Origin: Aurantiochytrium sp. KH105
Taxonomy: Eukaryota; Sar; Bigyra; Thraustochytrida; Thraustochytriidae
Assembly (NCBI GenBank): GCA_003116975.1
Contig: BGKB01000044.1
Span: forward strand, 12,940-76,939
Length of the DNA: 64,000 nucleotides
Reading direction: 5' to 3'
In this document: positions 59,144-64,000 of the stretch, one piece after another
How the letters are laid out: every line of letters begins with the position of its first letter
How positions within the stretch are numbered: position 1 is the stretch's first letter
The notes under the pieces: generated by a model
What the model saw: the letters and a program-made list of their open reading frames with translations, nothing else
Told to the model about the DNA's origin: nothing
The model's database searches: none
Program-made: the position numbers and the translations under genes

Positions 59144-61519
59144 ATGCAGGAGGTGCCGCGCGAGGAGCTCGTGCGCCGCATCGGCCAGGTCCGCGTGCTC
59201 ATCCAGGCCGCCGTGCAAGACCTGCGCAGGGCGCACAGGCAGTACCGCCGCGACCGAGATGGGCACAACGGTGGCGGCGTGCCCCGTGGCAAGACGAGGC
59301 TCGGCATCCTCGCCGCGTGCGGACTCGCCGGGTGCAGGTGGACCTCGGCGGCCAGCGAGCGCAAGAAAGACGCCGACCTCATCGAGCGCGCCGTGAGCTT
59401 GTCGGATGCGGAGATCGCAAGACTGCTTCGCGCCAACGATCTTGACCCGCAGGTCGCCTGCAACCAGGCGCTCCAGCAGCTCTTCTGGCGCAGAGACCAC
59501 GGCGTGGACGCGCTGCTTGGCAGCAGCGCAGAGTTCGAGGCGCAGGACAAGCGCGGCTTCCTGTACTGGGCCGGAAAGGACCTCGACGGCAGACCCGTGC
59601 TCACCGTCTGTCTGCGACGCCACGACCCGCAGCTCTTCTCTGCCGAGACCACGCTGCGCTTCATCCTGTGGAAAATCGAGAGCAAGCTTGCCGACCACAA
59701 CGTCGAGGATATCACGCTTCTTCTCGACCTCGAAAACGCATCGCGTCACAACCTCGACAGCAAGCTTCTGCGCGAGCTCGTCCCGCTCCTCTACAATTTT
59801 TACTCCGGCCGCCTCGCCAAGGTCCTCTTTTACCCAGACTCCAGCTTGAGCCAGTCCGTTTGGAGAACATGGTCGTACCTCTTGCGTCAGGACACCTTGC
59901 GCAAGGTCGTTTTTATCGCCAATTGCTCCAAGTCTCCGGATGAAGACCTCGGCTTTCTCTCGAACATTGCCACCTGGCTCACAGCAGGCAACGACCAGCG
60001 CGCCTCCACTTCGCTGGAAACAGCCGCCAGCTTCGATCAGTACCTCGCCGTCGACCAGCGCGAGGAGCGCTTTGGCGGCACGCTTCAGGTTTCCTGGAGT
60101 GATGTGAGGACCAACATGGACGATGACTTTGGCCTCTATCCCAGGATGGTCAAGACCTCAAAGAAGAAGAAGCGATCCAAGGCGGCCTCCACGGCCTCTG
60201 GTCCTCACGCCGAATCTGGTTTCGCCCACTTTCTCGCCTCGCAGGACAGCAGACTCAGCAGTCTCGTTCGTTCGGCTTCGACCCGGTCCGCGGTCTCCTC
60301 TCGCTCGTCGCTGTCCTCGAATTCGGAGAACGACGACGATGGCGAAGACCTGGACGGCGACACCGAGGATGAAGACAACGATGGACTTGAAGTCGACAGC
60401 CGAAGCAGCCGTCCCACCAAGCCTCGGCGCCGCGCTCGCCGCAATCGACGTCACCGTGGTCTCCGACGCCGCAATACTGACACGAGCAAATCGTCGCGCA
60501 AAGCCCGTCACAAGCGCGAAGAGGCTGATATGGTGGCTGATGACGTCTCGCATGGTAGCAAGGAGGAGGTGCAGCCAACTGAAGAGGAAGAAGAAGTTGA
60601 TGATTCGAAGCGAGCCTTTGGGTCGGGCACGGAAAGGTGCGACGCGGAGACTGCCCTTGAGGACGCCTCGCGCATCAATTGCTACGGCGAGATTCCTGGG
60701 TCCAACTTTCGGCTTCGCGTGGGTCCCAATTACAAGCGCAACAAGCGCAAAGCGGAAGCTGGCCCAGCCATTTACGAGCTCGTCTCAATGGATCTCGCAA
60801 GCACGGAGAGAAAGGTCTTTCACCTTGCCGAACGCCTCGCTCTGCCAAAGATCCCCAAGTCATCCGTGGAGAATCGCTCGGGACTACCAGAGGTCCTCAT
60901 TGTGAACTACCAGGCTCCAATGTATGAGCCCGCACTGCTTGGCCGCGACAAGACGGACGGTAAAAGCAGTGGCATGGGCGGAGTCTTTCGTCTTAGTGAT
61001 TGGGCGCGCGACAACCCGGAGCACGTCTCGGTGGAAATGTTTCGTCGCTTTGTGAACTGCTTTGACGGAGATCCGTACCGTGAGCGTCTCAAGTGTGTGG
61101 CGAGCATCGTGAATCCAGACCAAATGGGCTTCAGTCGCGTCGAGCGCGCCATGTTTAACCGATACAACGCCACGCCGTGGATGGTGCGGCCCGAGTACCG
61201 GTTCTTCCAGGGTCAGGGATACTTTGAGATTGATGTGGACATTCACATTTTCAACAAGTTCAGCCGCAAGCTTGGCTGGACGGTCACGAAGCGGCTTGCG
61301 CAGGCCGTCATTGACGGTGCGCTCGTGGTGCAGGCCGAGTCTGACGAGGAGATGCCCGAGCTCCCGATTTGCTGCTGGCGTATGGCGCGCTTTCAGCTTA
61401 CGGAACCTCCGTGCCAGGATCCCGTAGACACAGAGGTCTCTCAGACCACCACTTTCGCGAAAGAAACAATGTCTGCGCCACCTACCTCTGCAAGAGTAGC
61501 CACCGAGGAGCTCTTGTAG
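59144..61519 (+). CDS. CRAL-TRIO (Sec14-like) plus EDR2_C (DUF1336) lipid-related protein
   Basis: 791 residues, intronless. A CRAL-TRIO region at about 110-300 shows the N-terminal helical lead (ARLLRANDLDPQVACNQAL), GKDLDGRPVLTVCLRRHDP, TLLLDLENASRHNL and LVPLLYNFYSGRLAKVLFYPD ... TLRKVVFIANCS. A charged, Ser/Asp-rich linker follows (about 350-500). The C-terminal domain (about 505-745) matches EDR2_C: FRLRVGPNYKRNKRKAE, VLIVNYQAPMYEP, ERLKCVASIVNPDQMG, NRYNATPWMVRPEY, and YFEIDVDIHIFNKFSRKL. CRAL-TRIO binds small hydrophobic ligands. EDR2_C occurs in plants and stramenopiles, often next to START or PH domains, with lipid-signalling roles. The start at 59144 follows the (GAG)n run. Confidence 0.92.
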   Translation: MQEVPREELVRRIGQVRVLIQAAVQDLRRAHRQYRRDRDGHNGGGVPRGKTRLGILAACGLAGCRWTSAASERKKDADLIERAVSLSDAEIARLLRANDLDPQVACNQALQQLFWRRDHGVDALLGSSAEFEAQDKRGFLYWAGKDLDGRPVLTVCLRRHDPQLFSAETTLRFILWKIESKLADHNVEDITLLLDLENASRHNLDSKLLRELVPLLYNFYSGRLAKVLFYPDSSLSQSVWRTWSYLLRQDTLRKVVFIANCSKSPDEDLGFLSNIATWLTAGNDQRASTSLETAASFDQYLAVDQREERFGGTLQVSWSDVRTNMDDDFGLYPRMVKTSKKKKRSKAASTASGPHAESGFAHFLASQDSRLSSLVRSASTRSAVSSRSSLSSNSENDDDGEDLDGDTEDEDNDGLEVDSRSSRPTKPRRRARRNRRHRGLRRRNTDTSKSSRKARHKREEADMVADDVSHGSKEEVQPTEEEEEVDDSKRAFGSGTERCDAETALEDASRINCYGEIPGSNFRLRVGPNYKRNKRKAEAGPAIYELVSMDLASTERKVFHLAERLALPKIPKSSVENRSGLPEVLIVNYQAPMYEPALLGRDKTDGKSSGMGGVFRLSDWARDNPEHVSVEMFRRFVNCFDGDPYRERLKCVASIVNPDQMGFSRVERAMFNRYNATPWMVRPEYRFFQGQGYFEIDVDIHIFNKFSRKLGWTVTKRLAQAVIDGALVVQAESDEEMPELPICCWRMARFQLTEPPCQDPVDTEVSQTTTFAKETMSAPPTSARVATEELL

Positions 61520-61942
61520 TAAATGTTGAATAATTTGGTCGAGGCCAAAACGAACGAGGCCGAGACCGAGGCAGAGGGGAGGTCTTTATCCTCTCTTTCA
61601 CCCATCACGATCGACCGACACTTTTTGTAATCACCAATCAACCGACCAGTCAGCCAACCAACCAATTCGACTGGATCTTGTTTGATAGCGTACGTGCCCA
61701 ATCGTAGGCCTACTAAATTATCTGTGTGTTTTGTTTTATTTTATTTTTTGTTTTGTAGGTTTGTAATTTCCTAAAACGTTGATGCATCCCATCTGCGAGC
61801 TTGTTTATCTAAACATGCGACAAAGCCAAAACCAAAAACCGCTCCTTGCTTGCCATCAAGGCAAGCCCCGGGATTGCTCGCTCGCAAAAGGTAGTAAAGG
61901 GGAGAAAGAAGAAGAAAGAAAAGTCTCTCATTCGGGTTCGCC
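61520..61942. other. Convergent intergenic region
   Basis: Separates the CRAL-TRIO-EDR2 gene (+) from the HAD gene (-). T-rich around 61720-61755. No gene seen. Confidence 0.6.
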
Positions 61943-62833
61943 TCAGCGCCTGGGCGGCAAGGTGAGTTGTTGAAAGACGCGCTTGAAGTTGTTCATTGAG
62001 GGCAGAATAAAGTCTGCGTGCTGCGATAGGTCCTCGAGGGATCCCGCACCGTTGGGAATGCCGATGCGAAGACCAACCTGAGCGGCGTAGCCCATGCTCA
62101 TGTCCGTAATGGTGTCGCCCACCATGACGGTGTTACGCGGCTCGACACCGAGACGATCGCAAATGTGGAAAATCTGCTCTGGGTTTGGCTTGGGGGGCAG
62201 ATGCGCGTCGTCGCCACAAACCACCTGGTCCACAAGATGGTCCACCTTGAGCCAGGCGAGCGTGGTCTCGGTCACATCGCGGTCATCGGTGGTGCAGACG
62301 GCAATCTTCGAGCCGCGCTCCTTGCGCAAAAAGGAGAACAAATCGTGCAAGTCAGTGAGCGCACGTGTGTCCGTCTCCGGGTTGGGCATGTGCCAGGCCT
62401 TGCGAATGGCCTCCACGGCCTCGTCGCGGCGATTGGAGCCCATGTGCGAGCTGACAAATTCCACGCAAATTTCTTCGATGTTGTGCATCGGCGAGCAGCA
62501 AATGGGGCTCCGGTTATGCACCGTGCCCTCTGTCCTGTTGTACCCGAGGGCCTCGGTAAAGAGCTGCATGGCCTCGCGGTTCAGGTGGCCCTGGTCCTCG
62601 AGTCTGGCGCACAGCTTCTCCGCCCACCTGCCCCACATGTATTTGAAATCGATGAGCGTGCCGTCCTTGTCAAAGATCACCAGATCCGGCGCGAACTGCC
62701 GCGCCTCGCGCGCAGCCACCGGCGCGCCTGCCGTCTGCGCGCCTGCCAGCGCGCTCTTCGCGCGGCTCTGCACCGCGAGGCCGCCGCGGGAGCCTCCTCC
62801 GCGCGCCGTCGTTGCCATCTTCATCGCCCACAT
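61943..62833 (-). CDS. HAD-superfamily hydrolase, phosphoglycolate-phosphatase-like
   Basis: 296 residues from the Met at 62833. Motif I is FDKDGTLIDF (nucleophile Asp55, acid/base Asp57), motif II AVCTTDDRD, motif III KPNPEQI and motif IV VGDTITDMSMG. All four are intact, indicating a Mg2+-dependent phosphatase of the subfamily that includes phosphoglycolate phosphatase and beta-phosphoglucomutase. A large helical cap lies between motifs I and II (ALGYNRTEGTVHN ...). The first 45 residues are Ala/Arg/Ser/Gly-rich, possibly a transit or mitochondrial peptide. The frame extends to 63319 through Arg/Ala-rich simple sequence, which is not taken as coding. Substrate not determined. Confidence 0.9.
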   Translation of the reverse strand: MWAMKMATTARGGGSRGGLAVQSRAKSALAGAQTAGAPVAAREARQFAPDLVIFDKDGTLIDFKYMWGRWAEKLCARLEDQGHLNREAMQLFTEALGYNRTEGTVHNRSPICCSPMHNIEEICVEFVSSHMGSNRRDEAVEAIRKAWHMPNPETDTRALTDLHDLFSFLRKERGSKIAVCTTDDRDVTETTLAWLKVDHLVDQVVCGDDAHLPPKPNPEQIFHICDRLGVEPRNTVMVGDTITDMSMGYAAQVGLRIGIPNGAGSLEDLSQHADFILPSMNNFKRVFQQLTLPPRR

Positions 62834-64000
62834 CGAAACCCGCCTCGCGAACGCGGACCTGCCTCCGCTCGCCGCGCCCCTCGTCCCTGCTTCGCCCGCC
62901 CGCTCGAGCGCACGGCCGAGCGCGAGCGCGAGCGCGAGCACGAGCACGAGCGCGAGCGCGAGCGCGAGGACTCCGAGCTCCGGTTCTGCGCACCCGTTGA
63001 GAAAGAAAAGGGTGCTGTGATGATCGCCTCCTCCGTGCCTAGCTAGACCTGCGCTCCATGTACAGACGCGGCTCCGCGCTCCGCTCTCTGCTCCGCTCTG
63101 CTCCGCTCTGCTCCGCTCTGCTCTCCCCGCGCCGCTTTGCTCCTCTCGCGCGCGCCGCCGCCCTCGCGGCTCCGCGCGATCGCGAATCGCTTCTGCGCGC
63201 CAAGATGCGGCCGAGATGCGGCGCCCGATCTCTCTCACAGTCAATGCCCGCGGTGCTAGAAGAGAGACCCGCGACGCATACAGAGAGAGAGAAGGAGACC
63301 GGAAAGCCGGCATCGACAAGTTCGTTACCTTTCTCCGCTGCCGCTGCTCGTACAGTTACTACCGGCCCTTCTACTCACTCTTCTTTGCACCTGCAGGCCT
63401 GGTTGGGCGCACGACGCTCTTCCCGCGTCTCAATCGAGCTAGCTGCACGAGCCAGCACCTGCTACGCGCAGGGCGGTGAGGCGCGGCACGAACGCGCCCG
63501 TCTGGCAAAGCTCACCTAATCGCCGCGCCTCGACTTGCCTTGGCACGACTCGCTCGACTCGACTCGACTCGAGGAAGAAGTAATTCTGCGCGCCGAGCGA
63601 CCGGCGCCGAGTGATGATGAGTGATGGATGATGATGATGATGATGGTCACAGGGTGGGTGGGTGGCACATCATCGTGATCACATCGACGTCCTTGACCGC
63701 CCGGCCACGTTGCGATGACGGGCGAGGCAACGAGGCGGGCTGCCGGCCGTGCCCTCGTGGCGAGAGACTGCTCTGCTGAGCGGAGCTGGGCGGAGCGGAG
63801 CGCGGGCCGAGGGAGAGAGCGAAGGCGACGAGGACAAGATCAGAAAGGTTGCGTTGTGGCCAGCCAGCCGTCAGCAGTCGGTCGGTCGGCCGGAAAAGGA
63901 CGCGCAAAGAGAAAGGCCTGCGCAAGCAAAGGGAAAAATCATTCATAAGCAATCCTAGGCCTCCTCCAGCCGCCGTGGCCGGTCGTTCTCTCTTGAAAGG
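62834..64000. other. Right-edge region, no supported gene
   Basis: Contains GAGCGC-type runs (about 62922-62966), a ctctgctccg tandem repeat (about 63085-63125, four copies), cgactcgactcg (about 63555-63570) and (GAT)n at about 63612-63643. Open frames are compositional. No gene or RNA recognised. Confidence 0.5.

Noticed and set aside
58308-59749. Several 255-277-codon minus ORFs around the CRAL-TRIO-EDR2 5' end
   Set aside because: Antisense or GC-repeat driven; no motifs.

Overview
The window is nuclear DNA of a unicellular eukaryote. Supporting signs are spliceosomal GT-AG introns, an intron-containing tRNA, TFIIH, NELF and cohesin-release components, a kinesin, a flagellar dynein-assembly factor and a nuclear-encoded mitochondrial ribosomal protein. 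Most genes are single open frames, GC-rich, closely spaced and often head to head. The combination of intron-poor genes, motile-flagellum machinery and bacterial-type enzymes suggests a stramenopile, most plausibly a thraustochytrid (labyrinthulomycete). That placement is inference; nothing in the window proves it.

Layout. 1-4.4 kb: the 3' part of an LRR-ankyrin-RING/IBR gene whose LRRs are one-exon-per-repeat tandem duplications, followed by a decayed copy of its own 3' end. 5.3-9.9 kb: a cytochrome P450 (-) and an iron-sulfur L-serine dehydratase (+). 10.5 kb: tRNA-Val(UAC) with a 32-nt intron. 10.7-16.5 kb: a Nudix NAD(H) diphosphatase, a small tandem GYF protein and a kinesin heavy chain, all on -. 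17-27.4 kb: a Byr4/Bfa1-motif protein, 2-hydroxyacid dehydrogenase copy 1, mitochondrial bL36, a long coiled-coil protein and an EF-hand-like protein. 27.5-29.1 kb: an AT-rich element with 17-bp terminal inverted repeats. 29.2-33.8 kb: a large TIR-NACHT-WD40 (NLR-like) gene. 35-38 kb: an acidic protein with one intron, a methyltransferase and an alpha/beta-hydrolase lacking its nucleophile. 39.4-50.9 kb: DNAAF1, a TauD dioxygenase-aldo/keto reductase fusion, XPB helicase, a SET-domain protein and a WAPL-like protein. 51.3-54.3 kb: two tandem 2-hydroxyacid dehydrogenases. 54.8-63 kb: a WW-NELF-C/D protein, a CRAL-TRIO-EDR2 protein and a HAD phosphatase.

How the genes fit together. There is no operon logic. 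Several genes serve core nuclear processes (XPB, NELF-C/D, WAPL, SET). Others serve flagellar or cytoskeletal functions (DNAAF1, kinesin) or metabolism (P450, serine dehydratase, three 2-hydroxyacid dehydrogenases, the TauD-AKR fusion, Nudix, HAD). The most unusual content is two receptor-like multidomain genes: the TIR-NACHT-WD40 protein, with 14 WD repeats, and the LRR-ankyrin-RBR protein, with a C-terminal membrane segment. Both have sensor-plus-effector architectures reminiscent of intracellular immunity, and both sit beside duplicated or mobile DNA. Other noteworthy items are the bifunctional TauD-AKR fusion, a pseudo-hydrolase, and tandem duplications that copy gene 3' ends.
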